Positions 8,961 through 17,099 of a stretch of 64,000 bases of DNA are shown piece by piece; the stretch's first letter is position 1, and every line of letters begins with the position of its first letter. This DNA is from Streptomyces ambofaciens ATCC 23877 (GTDB lineage Bacteria > Actinomycetota > Actinomycetes > Streptomycetales > Streptomycetaceae): NCBI RefSeq assembly GCF_001267885.1, contig NZ_CP012382.1:4079001-4143000 (forward strand), given 5' to 3'. Below the pieces are notes generated by a model that was given only the letters and a program-made list of their open reading frames with translations, was not told the DNA's origin and did not search any database. The position numbers and the translations under genes are program-made.

Positions 8961-9503
8961 ATGGAGATGCCGAGGAACGACAGGTCGCCGGAGAACCCCC
9001 AGATCCTGGTCGTCGGCCAGGACGGTATGGCGCTCAGCAGCGGTGGCGGGGACGACGACTCCCGCGAGATCCCGGTGACCGAGCAGGTGGAACAGCCTGC
9101 CAAGGTCATGCGGATCGGCAGCATGATCAAGCAGCTGCTGGAAGAGGTACGCGTCGCACCCCTGGACGAGGCGAGCCGGGCCCGGCTCAAGGAGATCCAC
9201 GCCAGCTCGGTGAAGGAGCTGGAGGACGGTCTGGCGCCGGAGCTGGTCGAGGAGCTGGAGCGGCTCTCCCTGCCCTTCACGGAGGACACGACCCCGACCG
9301 ACGCCGAACTGCGGATCGCCCAGGCGCAGCTGGTCGGCTGGCTGGAGGGCCTGTTCCACGGCATCCAGACCACGCTGTTCGCCCAGCAGATGGCCGCGCG
9401 CGCCCAGCTCGAGCAGATGCGCCGCGCGCTGCCGCCGGGCGTCGGCCAGGACGGCGAGGAGCCGCCGCACCCGGGCGGCCGCTCCGGCGGTCCCTACCTG
9501 TAG
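8961..9503 (+). CDS. bpa: Bacterial proteasome activator Bpa (PafE)
   Basis: ATP-independent ring-shaped activator that docks on the 20S proteasome and feeds it unfolded proteins (180 aa). The sequence starts MEMPRNDRSPENPQILVVGQ, has a helical core (VMRIGSMIKQLLEEVRVAPL to IQTTLFAQQMAARAQLEQM) and ends in GPYL. The penultimate Tyr at the extreme C-terminus fits the hydrophobic-Tyr-X tail that opens proteasome gates. ATG 8961 is used; the ATG at 8953 is in another frame. It stands alone, away from any prcBA locus, and converges on the kinase gene at 9586 with a strong shared terminator between them. Confidence 0.92.
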   Translation: MEMPRNDRSPENPQILVVGQDGMALSSGGGDDDSREIPVTEQVEQPAKVMRIGSMIKQLLEEVRVAPLDEASRARLKEIHASSVKELEDGLAPELVEELERLSLPFTEDTTPTDAELRIAQAQLVGWLEGLFHGIQTTLFAQQMAARAQLEQMRRALPPGVGQDGEEPPHPGGRSGGPYL

Positions 9504-9532
9504 GGACACCCAGGACACGCACTGACCGGCAA

Positions 9533-9572
9533 GACGAGGGGCCCGGCGGCGACTGCCGCCGGGCCCCTCGTC
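9533..9572. terminator. Bidirectional terminator, 18-bp perfect stem
   Basis: Arms of 18 bases (left arm GACGAGGGGCCCGGCGGC) with a 4-base loop gact, between the convergent bpa and Ser/Thr kinase genes. Confidence 0.85.
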
Positions 9573-9585
9573 ACGCCGGGTGGGA

Positions 9586-11244
9586 TCAGGCCGACGGCGG
9601 GTTGCCCGTCGAGACCTTGAGCTGGATCTTCGGCATGTCGTCCGGGTCTACGTCCGTGCCGGGCGCCGGGAACTGGTCCCGGATCGAGCCCTCACCGTAG
9701 GTGTTCTCGTCGACCTCGACGACCTCCATCGTCCAGCCGGCGGCCTGGAAGCACTCCTTGACCGAGCCGATGTACTTGAAGGTGAAGTCGGGCACCTGGA
9801 TCTTCTCGGGGTCGTTGTACGACTCCTCGGGCTCGGTGCACTCGTCCTTCTCGATCGTCTTCGTCTTGTCCGGCCCGCGGTAGCCCGCCGCCTGCGTGTC
9901 CGACACGGAGGCGCTGGCGGTGGCGTCACCGCCCTTGGGGTCGTCCCCGCCGCCGCCGTTCATCGCCAGCGCGCCGATCACGCCGCCGACCACCAGGACG
10001 GCGACCGCGATCGAGCCGATGACCACCATCTTGTTGCTCTTGCCGCCGCCCGGGGAGCCGGACGCCGGTGTGGAGGGCGTGAGGTTGTACGGCGGCGGCG
10101 TGGACGCGCCCTGGTGCTGCTGCGGCGCGTACGGCGAGGCGGCCGGCGTCTGGTAGCCGCTCTGCTGGGGGTAGCCGTACGCGGGGGAGGGCGCGGCGGG
10201 CGCCGGGGTGCCGTACGGGCCCGGGGCCGGCGTCGGCTGGTACGGCGTCTGGACGGGGCCGGTGGGAACCGGTCCGCTCTGGTCGACCGGCGGGAACACC
10301 GCGGAGCCGACACCCGCGCCGCTCGACGCGGGCGCGCCCGGCACGATGCTCGGCGGGGCCGCGTGGAAGGAGGCCGCGACGCGCAGGCACTCGTCCCGCA
10401 TGGCCACGGCGCTGGGGAACCGTTCGTTGGGGTTCTTCTTCAGCGCGCGGGACACCAGCGCGTCCACGGCCGGCGGCAGGGCGCGGTTGACCGACGAAGG
10501 AGCCACCGGCTCCTCCTGCACGTGCGCGTAGGCGATGGCCAGCGGCGAGTCCGCGTCGAACGGCAGGCGCCCGGTGACCAGCTGGAACAGCATGATGCCG
10601 ACCGAGTACAGGTCGGAGCGGGCGTCCACGCCGCGGCCGAGGGCCTGTTCCGGCGAGAGGTACTGCGGGGTGCCGACGACCATGCCGGTCTGCGTCATCG
10701 AGGTCACGCCGGACTGCATGGCGCGGGCGATGCCGAAGTCCATCACCTTGACCACGCCGCGCTTGGTCATCATCACGTTGCCCGGCTTGATGTCGCGGTG
10801 GACCAGGCCCATCTCGTGGCTGATCTCCAGGGCCGCCAGCACGTCGGCGGTGATCTTCAGCGCCTTGTCGGCGGGCATCGCGCCCTGCTGCCGGACGTCC
10901 TCGTCGAGCACCGAGCCGAGCGGGCGGCCCTCGACGTACTCCATGACGATGTACGGCGTCGTCAGGCCGCCCAGATCGTCCTCGCCGGTGTCGAAGACCG
11001 AGACGATGTTGGTGTGCGTGAGCTTGGCCACTGCCTGGGCCTCGCGGCGGAAGCGCTCGCGGAAGGCCTGCTCCCGGCCCAGCTCGGTGTGCAGTGTCTT
11101 GATCGCGACCTGCCGGTCCAGGACCGAGTCGTACGCCAGGTGCACCGAGGCCATGCCGCCCTCGCCGAGCAAGTCGCGCAGCTGGTAGCGGCCGCCGGCG
11201 AGCGCCCGCCCCGCGTACCGGCCCTGTCCGGCGTCCTGGCTCAT
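9586..11244 (-). CDS. Membrane Ser/Thr protein kinase, PknB type, with one extracytoplasmic PASTA-like domain
   Basis: Receptor-like kinase (552 aa). The kinase domain (about 20-285) has the Gly loop LLGEGGMASV, catalytic Lys49 (VAIKTL), HRDIKPGN (Asp151), DFGIA and an activation loop with TSMTQTGMVVGTPQYLSPE typical of PknA/B. A Pro/Gln/Tyr-rich juxtamembrane linker (about 310-440) leads to a single membrane span (MVVIGSIAVAVLVVGGVIGA) and an outer region with one PASTA-like unit (IQVPDFTFKYIGSVKECFQA onward). ATG 11244 has GGGGGA nine bases upstream. It is divergent from a second kinase at 11589 across 344 bp. The single PASTA suggests sensing of cell-wall fragments, known for the family; the ligand is inferred. 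Confidence 0.92.
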   Translation of the reverse strand: MSQDAGQGRYAGRALAGGRYQLRDLLGEGGMASVHLAYDSVLDRQVAIKTLHTELGREQAFRERFRREAQAVAKLTHTNIVSVFDTGEDDLGGLTTPYIVMEYVEGRPLGSVLDEDVRQQGAMPADKALKITADVLAALEISHEMGLVHRDIKPGNVMMTKRGVVKVMDFGIARAMQSGVTSMTQTGMVVGTPQYLSPEQALGRGVDARSDLYSVGIMLFQLVTGRLPFDADSPLAIAYAHVQEEPVAPSSVNRALPPAVDALVSRALKKNPNERFPSAVAMRDECLRVAASFHAAPPSIVPGAPASSGAGVGSAVFPPVDQSGPVPTGPVQTPYQPTPAPGPYGTPAPAAPSPAYGYPQQSGYQTPAASPYAPQQHQGASTPPPYNLTPSTPASGSPGGGKSNKMVVIGSIAVAVLVVGGVIGALAMNGGGGDDPKGGDATASASVSDTQAAGYRGPDKTKTIEKDECTEPEESYNDPEKIQVPDFTFKYIGSVKECFQAAGWTMEVVEVDENTYGEGSIRDQFPAPGTDVDPDDMPKIQLKVSTGNPPSA

Positions 11245-11588
11245 TGTCTGCGTCCCCCATAGGCGTCGGCGCCGTTGGCCGCGGCACGCACGCTCGTGAT
11301 CGAAAGTGCTATTCCCGGCCAAGTCTGCCCCAGGGCACTGACACGTCAAGCGCGGTGCCCGTTCCGTGACCGTACGCGAAAGAAGCGTCGCGGAAGCGTT
11401 ACAGCCGGCGTACTGCCGGTACACAGAATTTGCACGACAGTACGGAACCAGGGTTTCATGACCGGTCCGTCTCGATGCCGGTCCCGGCGCCCATCTCGGA
11501 CCGGAGGCCACCGCGAAGGCTGTAGCGTGGCCGACGGAGACCGTAACAACACCGCGCGCACCGCGGGCAGAAACGACGGCGAGGACTG
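11245..11588. other. 344-bp divergent intergenic region between two kinase genes
   Basis: Holds promoters for both kinases. On the minus strand TTGACG (11349-11344) and AGACTT (11326-11321) are 17 bases apart; on the plus strand a -10-like TAGCGT lies at 11523-11528, about 60 bases before the ATG at 11589. No coding potential is evident. Confidence 0.5.
11321..11349 (-). promoter_or_regulatory. Candidate housekeeping promoter of the kinase gene at 9586-11244
   Basis: TTGACG at 11349-11344, 17-base spacer, AGACTT at 11326-11321, giving a leader of roughly 70 bases. The -35 is near consensus; the -10 is weak. Confidence 0.5.
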
Positions 11589-13202
11589 ATGGCACAGCAG
11601 CAGCGCGCCCAGGGCCCGTCCGAACCCGAGGCGACTGGCGGCGGTATGTCTGACGCGCCGGAGACCTGGGGCAACGGCGGCCTGGTCGGCGACGGCCGGT
11701 ACCGGCTGACCCGCAGGCTCGGGCGGGGCGGCATGGCCGAGGTGTTCGCCGCCGAGGACGTCCGCCTCGGACGCACCGTGGCCGTCAAGCTGCTGCGCGC
11801 CGACCTCGCCGAGGACCCGGTCTCCAAGGCGCGCTTCACGCGTGAGGCCCAGTCGGTGGCCGGACTCAACCACCACGCCATCGTGGCCGTGTACGACTCC
11901 GGCGAGGACTTCGTCGGCGGCCAGTCCGTGCCGTACATCGTGATGGAGATCGTCGAGGGGCGCACCATCCGCGACCTCCTCCTGAACGCCGAGGCGCCCG
12001 GCCCCGAGCAGGCCCTGATCATCGTCTCCGGGGTGCTGGAGGCGCTCGCCTACTCGCACCAGCACGGCATCGTCCACCGTGACATCAAACCGGCCAACGT
12101 GATCATCACGCACAACGGCGCGGTGAAGGTGATGGACTTCGGCATCGCCCGCGCCCTGCACGGCGCGTCCACGACGATGACGCAGACCGGCATGGTCATG
12201 GGCACCCCGCAGTACCTCTCCCCGGAGCAGGCCCTCGGCAAGGCCGTCGACCACCGCTCCGACCTGTACGCGACGGGCTGCCTGCTGTACGAACTCCTCG
12301 CGCTGCGTCCGCCGTTCACCGGCGAGACGCCGCTGTCGGTGGTCTACCAGCACGTCCAGGACATCCCGACGCCCCCGTCCGAGGTCTCCGACGCCACTCC
12401 GCCGGAGCTGGACGGCCTGGTGATGCGGTCCCTGGCCAAGGACCCCGACGACCGCTTCCAGACCGCCGAGGAGATGCGCGGCCTGGTCCAGTACGGGCTG
12501 CAGATGCTGTACGAGCAGGGCGGCCACACCGGCACGTGGAACACCGGCCCGGTGACCGCGCACGACGGCCGTCACACCGCGGCGGCCGGTCTCGCGGGCA
12601 CCTCGGTGCTGCCGCACCCCGACCACGGCGCCTCGGGCACCCAGCAGATCCCCCAGCCGATCCTGCCGAACGGCTACGGCGGGGGCGACGACGGCGGCTT
12701 CGAGGGCCGCGGCAACAAGGGCAGCGGCCGCGGCAAGCTGTGGATACTGGCCGTCCTCGCGGTGATCGCCATCGCCGCGGGCGTCGCGCTGGCCCTGAAC
12801 AACGGTGACGGCGGCAAGGGCGGCGGCGAGACGGACAAGAGCCCGTCGGCGACCACCTCGCAGAGCACGGACGACGAGTCGGCCTCCGCGTCCCCCAGCG
12901 ACGAGGAGACGCAGGAGACCACCGACCCGGGCTCGGAGCAGGGCAACGGCGGGGGCGGCACGGGCGACGGGGACTACACGCCGTCGTACACACCGTCGTA
13001 CACGCCGTCGTACAGCGCCACGCAGGACCCGACGGGGGACCCGACCGGCGACCCGACGACGGACCCGACGACGCCGACGGACGACCCGACGACCGACCCG
13101 ACCGGCGACCCGACGACGGACCCCACCGGGGACCCGACGGGCGGCACCGACGGCGGCGCGACCGGCGAACCGGGCGGCGGGGGCGAACCGGCCGGCGAGT
13201 GA
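11589..13202 (+). CDS. Membrane Ser/Thr protein kinase with repetitive Ser/Thr/Pro/Asp outer stalk
   Basis: PknB-family kinase (537 aa). Gly loop RLGRGGMAEV, catalytic Lys67 (VAVKLL), HRDIKPAN (Asp165), DFGIARA and activation loop TTMTQTGMVMGTPQYLSPE are all present. A membrane span lies at about 383-403 (LWILAVLAVIAIAAGVALAL). The outer part has no PASTA domain; it consists of Gly/Ser-rich sequence, then three TPSY units (12-bp DNA repeats 12975-13010), then many DPTG/DPTT units. Such a stalk could cross the peptidoglycan or be O-mannosylated (inference). The ATG at 11589 has GAGGA just upstream; ATG 11646 is an alternative. It pairs with the divergent PASTA kinase. Confidence 0.9.
   Translation: MAQQQRAQGPSEPEATGGGMSDAPETWGNGGLVGDGRYRLTRRLGRGGMAEVFAAEDVRLGRTVAVKLLRADLAEDPVSKARFTREAQSVAGLNHHAIVAVYDSGEDFVGGQSVPYIVMEIVEGRTIRDLLLNAEAPGPEQALIIVSGVLEALAYSHQHGIVHRDIKPANVIITHNGAVKVMDFGIARALHGASTTMTQTGMVMGTPQYLSPEQALGKAVDHRSDLYATGCLLYELLALRPPFTGETPLSVVYQHVQDIPTPPSEVSDATPPELDGLVMRSLAKDPDDRFQTAEEMRGLVQYGLQMLYEQGGHTGTWNTGPVTAHDGRHTAAAGLAGTSVLPHPDHGASGTQQIPQPILPNGYGGGDDGGFEGRGNKGSGRGKLWILAVLAVIAIAAGVALALNNGDGGKGGGETDKSPSATTSQSTDDESASASPSDEETQETTDPGSEQGNGGGGTGDGDYTPSYTPSYTPSYSATQDPTGDPTGDPTTDPTTPTDDPTTDPTGDPTTDPTGDPTGGTDGGATGEPGGGGEPAGE
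12975..13150. repeat. In-gene tandem repeats encoding TPSY and DPTG/DPTT units
   Basis: Three 12-bp units TACAC(G/A)CCGTCG at 12975-13010, followed by a GACCCGAC-based array to about 13145. Codon-phased, so unit-number changes would keep the reading frame. Confidence 0.8.
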
Positions 13203-13215
13203 CGCGGAATCCGTC

Positions 13216-13269
13216 CCACGCGCGCGTGCGACCCGGAAACGGGCTCCACGCGCGCGTGGCGTTTCCGGG
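13216..13269. terminator. Nested palindromes between convergent genes
   Basis: Outer arms CCCGGAAACG (13232-13241) and CGTTTCCGGG (13260-13269) enclose the self-complementary CCACGCGCGCGTGG (13246-13259). The core CCACGCGCGCGTG also occurs as a direct copy at 13216-13228. Likely bidirectional terminator for the kinase and the flavin-fold gene. Confidence 0.7.
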
Positions 13270-13272
13270 ACG

Positions 13273-13680
13273 TCACAGGGGGGCGGCGGCGCCGTCCGCG
13301 GCGTGCACCGCGCCGAACTGCGGCTCGATCCGCAGGTAGACCGGGTCGAAGGGCTCGCCGTCCACCCGGCGGGGCTCGCGGCCGAACCGTTCCCTCTCGT
13401 CGGCGTCCGGTTCGTGGACCTCGCACCGGCCCACGACCTGCACGGCCCACAGGCTCTCGCCGGGCGCGGCGGAGCTCAGGTTGTCGGCCCCGTACGCGAC
13501 GACGCTCCCCGCGCACAACCGGTGGTACCCGCAGCTCCTGGGCATGCGCAGCAGGATCCGGCCGTCGGCCACGATGTGCCGTGCGAAGGCGAGGAAGGGC
13601 AGGGCGCGCAGGGTGGTGGCCGCCCGGCCGTAGGCGGTGCGGCCGAGCAGGCCGACGGCGAGCTGTGCGTCGGAGGGCAT
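13273..13680 (-). CDS. Pyridoxamine 5'-phosphate oxidase-fold (flavin-binding) protein
   Basis: Small cytosolic protein (135 aa) resembling the split-barrel flavin/F420-binding family: it begins with a short helix (LAVGLLGRTAYGRAATTL), then beta strands with LPFLAFARHIVADGRILLRM and SVVAYGADN, and later LWAVQVVGRCEVHEPD, a pattern common in PNPOx-like proteins. The starting Met at 13680 lies four bases after the stop of the response-regulator gene, so the two are probably co-transcribed. In DevR-type regulons such proteins often accompany the regulator. Substrate unknown; a classical PNP oxidase role is unlikely for this short form. Confidence 0.72.
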   Translation of the reverse strand: MPSDAQLAVGLLGRTAYGRAATTLRALPFLAFARHIVADGRILLRMPRSCGYHRLCAGSVVAYGADNLSSAAPGESLWAVQVVGRCEVHEPDADERERFGREPRRVDGEPFDPVYLRIEPQFGAVHAADGAAAPL

Positions 13681-13684
13681 GGCC

Positions 13685-14563
13685 TCACTGTGCGGGAGCG
13701 AAGGCGGACGGGAACAGGGCCGCCCGCCCCGACACGGGGGGACGTAGGTCCCGGACTCCTCGGCCATCCGGGTTTCCCGGGTCTCCCCGGCCTTCCGGGT
13801 TTCCCGGGTCTCCCCGGCCATCCGGGTCTCCAGGTGTCCCGGAGGTTCCGACCGCCCCGGAGGTCCCGCGCGGGGGTGGTCCGCGTGTCTCAGCGGTTCT
13901 CGCCTGGAGCCGGGCCACGAAGGCGGCGGCCTGGGAGCGCCGCTGCATGCCGAGTTTGGCCAGCAGGCTGGAGACGTAGTTCTTGATGGTCTTCTCGGCC
14001 AGGTGCAGCCGCTCGCCGATCGCGCGGTTGGTCAGGCCCTCCCCGATGAGCTCCAGGATGCGCCGTTCCTGGTCGGTGAGGCGGGCGAGCCGGTCGTCGG
14101 CCTTGGCGCCGCCGTCGCGCAGCCGCTCCAGCACGCGTGCGGTGGCGGCGGGATCGAGCAGGGACTTGCCCGCGGCCACCTCCCGCACGGCGCCCAGCAG
14201 CTCGGCGCCCCGGATGTCCTTGAGGACGTAACCGGAGGCACCCGCCATGATCGCGTCGAAGAGGGCCTCGTCGTCGGCGAAGGAGGTCAGCATGAGGCAC
14301 CGGACGGACTCGTCCCGGGAGCGGATCTCGCGGCACACCTCCACGCCGCTGCCGTCGGGCAGCCGGACGTCCAGGACGGCCACGTCCGGACGGGTGGCCG
14401 GGATCCGGGCCAGCGCGTCGGCCGCCGTGCCGGCCTCGCCGACCACCTCGATGTCGGGCTCGCCCGCGAGAAGGTCGTGCACCCCCCGGCGTACGACCTC
14501 GTGGTCGTCGAGGAGGAATACCCGGATTTTTCCGTCTTCGCGCACGCGGTCAGTGTCACACAC
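13685..14563 (-). CDS. NarL/LuxR-type response regulator (DevR-like) with repetitive C-terminal tail
   Basis: Transcription factor (292 aa). The receiver domain shows [12 protein letters not shown] (acidic pair), phospho-acceptor Asp in [13 protein letters not shown] (about residue 62), switch Thr/Ser in [11 protein letters not shown] and Lys in YVLKDI. The LuxR HTH (about 163-225) reads [19 protein letters not shown] to [19 protein letters not shown]. About 70 extra residues follow: a Pro/Gly/Arg/Asp tail with near-identical 9-residue repeats (PDGRGDPGN), encoded by 27-bp DNA repeats. Related regulators end soon after the HTH, so the tail is an expansion. GTG 14563 has GGAAGAG upstream. No histidine kinase gene is adjacent, so its partner is elsewhere. 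Confidence 0.9.
   Translation of the reverse strand: MCDTDRVREDGKIRVFLLDDHEVVRRGVHDLLAGEPDIEVVGEAGTAADALARIPATRPDVAVLDVRLPDGSGVEVCREIRSRDESVRCLMLTSFADDEALFDAIMAGASGYVLKDIRGAELLGAVREVAAGKSLLDPAATARVLERLRDGGAKADDRLARLTDQERRILELIGEGLTNRAIGERLHLAEKTIKNYVSSLLAKLGMQRRSQAAAFVARLQARTAETRGPPPRGTSGAVGTSGTPGDPDGRGDPGNPEGRGDPGNPDGRGVRDLRPPVSGRAALFPSAFAPAQ
13762..13842. repeat. 27-bp tandem repeats at the 3' end of the response-regulator gene
   Basis: Two nearly identical units (13762-13788 and 13789-13815, both starting GGCC(A/T)TCCGGG) plus a degenerate third (13816-13842). In frame, nine codons each. Confidence 0.85.
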
Positions 14564-14868
14564 CGACTCTTCCCGTGCCCGGGGTGGCCGGGATAACGTG
14601 CCGTTGTTCCGGCCCCCTGCGAGGCTGTGACCAGGAAAACTCCCGCACTTCGCCGATTTACTTGGAAATCCGAGTAAAAACGCAGGTCAGGAGGGGTTTC
14701 ACAGAAATGTGGAGCACTGGGTAACGTGCAGTTCGCAGGGCGCTCGCCGGGGCACCTGTCACGCCTGTTCCCGACCGGGCCGCACCCACCCTCGTGCGTC
14801 CGCCGGGCCGCAGGTGAGCCGCACTGGCTTCCGGCGAACCCGGGGGCCGGACCGACGGAGGAGCACAC
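14564..14868. other. 305-bp intergenic region upstream of bkdABC
   Basis: Divergent control region between the response regulator and the bkd operon. Its only striking element is the palindrome at 14657-14678; no convincing small ORF is seen. Confidence 0.6.
14657..14678. promoter_or_regulatory. 22-bp near-perfect palindrome, candidate operator of the bkd operon
   Basis: Half-sites TTTACTTGGA and TCCGAGTAAA flank a central AA; nine of ten positions are symmetric. It is AT-rich against a GC-rich background, about 190 bp before the bkdA start. Candidate binding site of a bkd regulator such as the Lrp-family BkdR known in Streptomyces, or of another dimeric repressor. Confidence 0.7.
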
Positions 14869-16107
14869 GTGACCGAGAGCACTGCCGCGCGCAAGCCGCG
14901 ACGCAGCGCCGGAAGCAAGGCGACCGGCACCACCGGCACCAAGGCCGGCGCCGCAGCCGCGAAGGCCGGCACCGCCGGCGCCAAGCGCACCACCCGCACC
15001 GCTGCCACCAAGGGTCCCGCGACGGAGCTGGTGCAGCTGCTGACGCCCGAGGGCGAGCGGGTCGAGACCGCCGCCTACGCCGAGTACGCCCAGTACGTCG
15101 CCGGCATCACCCCGGACGAGCTCCGCGGCCTGTACCGCGACATGGTGCTCACCCGGCGCTTCGACGCCGAGGCCACCGCCCTGCAGCGTCAGGGCGAGCT
15201 GGGCCTGTGGGCCTCGCTGCTCGGGCAGGAGGCCGCCCAGATCGGCTCCGGCCGTGCCACCCGCGAGGACGACTACGTCTTCCCGACCTACCGCGAGCAC
15301 GGCGTCGCCTGGTGCCGCGGCGTGGACCCGACCAACCTCCTCGGCATGTTCCGCGGTGTGAACAACGGCGGCTGGGACCCCAACAGCAACAACTTCCACC
15401 TCTACACCATCGTCATCGGCTCGCAGGCGCTGCACGCCACGGGCTACGCGATGGGCATCACCAAGGACGGCGCGGACTCGGCCGTGATCGCCTACTTCGG
15501 CGACGGCGCCTCCAGCCAGGGCGACGTCAGCGAGGCGTTCAACTTCGCCGCCGTCTACAACGCCCCGGTCGTCTTCTTCTGCCAGAACAACCAGTGGGCG
15601 ATCTCCGAGTCCAACGAGAAGCAGACCCGGGTGCCGCTCTACCAGCGCGCCCAGGGCTTCGGCTTCCCCGGCGTCCGCGTCGACGGCAACGACGCGCTGG
15701 CCGTCCTCGCGGTCACCCGGTGGGCGCTGGAGCGGGCGCGGCGCGGTGAGGGACCGGCGCTGATCGAGGCGTACACGTACCGCATGGGCGCCCACACCAC
15801 CTCGGACGACCCCTCCCGCTACCGGCACGACGACGAGCGGGTCGCCTGGGAGGCGAAGGACCCGATCCTGCGCCTTCGCCGCTTCCTGGAGTCCGCACAC
15901 CACGCGGACGAGGGATTCTTCGGGGAACTGGAGGCGGAGAGCGAGGCGTTGGGCAAACGAGTGCGCGAGGTGGTCCGTGCCATGCCGGACCCGGACCGGT
16001 TCGCCATCTTCGAGAACGTGTACGCGGACGGGCACGCGCTCGTCGACGAGGAGCGGGCCCAGTTCGCCGCCTACCAGGCGTCGTTCGCTGAGGCAGAGGG
16101 GGTCTGA
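14869..16107 (+). CDS. bkdA: Branched-chain alpha-keto acid dehydrogenase E1 alpha subunit
   Basis: Thiamine-pyrophosphate-dependent decarboxylase subunit (412 aa), forming an alpha2-beta2 E1 with the next gene. The TPP motif is YFGDGASSQGDVSEAFNFAA through CQNNQWA (about residues 204-246), and the phosphorylation-loop region YRMGAHTTSDDPSRYR is present. The first about 55 residues are a basic Ala/Lys/Thr linker (AGSKATGTTGTKAG), longer than in most E1 alpha proteins and maybe helping to dock on E2. GTG 14869 follows GGAGGAG at seven bases. First gene of bkdABC; the complex supplies isobutyryl-, isovaleryl- and methylbutyryl-CoA for branched fatty acids and polyketide starters (known for Streptomyces). 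Confidence 0.95.
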   Translation: MTESTAARKPRRSAGSKATGTTGTKAGAAAAKAGTAGAKRTTRTAATKGPATELVQLLTPEGERVETAAYAEYAQYVAGITPDELRGLYRDMVLTRRFDAEATALQRQGELGLWASLLGQEAAQIGSGRATREDDYVFPTYREHGVAWCRGVDPTNLLGMFRGVNNGGWDPNSNNFHLYTIVIGSQALHATGYAMGITKDGADSAVIAYFGDGASSQGDVSEAFNFAAVYNAPVVFFCQNNQWAISESNEKQTRVPLYQRAQGFGFPGVRVDGNDALAVLAVTRWALERARRGEGPALIEAYTYRMGAHTTSDDPSRYRHDDERVAWEAKDPILRLRRFLESAHHADEGFFGELEAESEALGKRVREVVRAMPDPDRFAIFENVYADGHALVDEERAQFAAYQASFAEAEGV

Positions 16108-16108
16108 C

Positions 16109-17089
16109 ATGGCTACGGAAAAGATGGCGCTGGCCAAGGCGATCAACGAGTCGCTGCGCCGCGCGCTGGAGTCCGACCCCAAGGTCCTGATCATGGGCGA
16201 GGACGTCGGCAAGCTCGGCGGCGTCTTCCGGGTCACCGACGGTCTCCAGAAGGACTTCGGCGAGGACCGGGTCATCGACACCCCGCTGGCCGAGTCCGGC
16301 ATCGTCGGTACCGCCATCGGCCTGGCCCTGCGCGGGTACCGCCCGGTGGTGGAGATCCAGTTCGACGGCTTCGTCTTCCCGGCCTACGACCAGATCGTCA
16401 CCCAGCTGGCGAAGATGCACGCCCGCTCGCTGGGCAAGGTCAAGATGCCGGTCGTCATCCGCATCCCCTACGGGGGCGGCATCGGCGCGGTCGAGCACCA
16501 CTCCGAGTCCCCCGAGGCGCTGTTCGCGCACGTGGCGGGCCTCAAGGTGGTCTCCCCGTCGAATTCGGCGGACGCCTACTGGATGATGCAGCAGGCCATC
16601 CAGAGCGACGACCCGGTGATCTACTTCGAGCCCAAGCGGCGCTACTGGGACAAGGCCGAGGTCGACCCCGAGGCCATCCCCGGCCCGCTGCACGCCGCGC
16701 GCGTGGTGCGCGAGGGCACCGACCTCACGCTGGCCGCGTACGGCCCGATGGTGAAGCTCTGCCAGGAGGCCGCGGACGCGGCGGCCGAGGAGGGGCGCTC
16801 GCTGGAGGTGCTGGACCTGCGGTCCATCTCGCCGGTCGACTTCGACACCGTCCAGGCGTCGGTGGAGAAGACCCGCCGCCTGGTCGTCGTCCACGAGGCG
16901 CCGGTGTTCCTGGGTTCGGGCGCGGAGATCGCCGCCCGGATCACGGAGCGCTGCTTCTACCACCTGGAGGCCCCGGTGCTGAGGGTCGGTGGCTACCACG
17001 CCCCGTACCCGCCGGCGCGCATCGAGGAGGACTACCTGCCCGACCTGGACCGGGTGCTGGATGCCGTCGACCGCTCGCTGGCGTACTGA
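16109..17089 (+). CDS. bkdB: Branched-chain alpha-keto acid dehydrogenase E1 beta subunit
   Basis: Transketolase-fold subunit (326 aa) that pairs with the upstream alpha subunit. The N-terminus MATEKMALAKAINESL, VLIMGEDVGKLGGVFRVTDG, the conserved DTPLAESGIVGTAIGLALRG and the middle IPYGGGIGAVEHHSESPEAL are typical of BkdB; the C-terminal domain has LEVLDLRSISPVDFDTV. ATG 16109 is one base after the E1-alpha stop and has AGGGGG seven bases upstream; it continues the operon and is followed ten bases later by the E2 gene. Confidence 0.95.
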   Translation: MATEKMALAKAINESLRRALESDPKVLIMGEDVGKLGGVFRVTDGLQKDFGEDRVIDTPLAESGIVGTAIGLALRGYRPVVEIQFDGFVFPAYDQIVTQLAKMHARSLGKVKMPVVIRIPYGGGIGAVEHHSESPEALFAHVAGLKVVSPSNSADAYWMMQQAIQSDDPVIYFEPKRRYWDKAEVDPEAIPGPLHAARVVREGTDLTLAAYGPMVKLCQEAADAAAEEGRSLEVLDLRSISPVDFDTVQASVEKTRRLVVVHEAPVFLGSGAEIAARITERCFYHLEAPVLRVGGYHAPYPPARIEEDYLPDLDRVLDAVDRSLAY

Positions 17090-17099
17090 GGAGAGGGTC

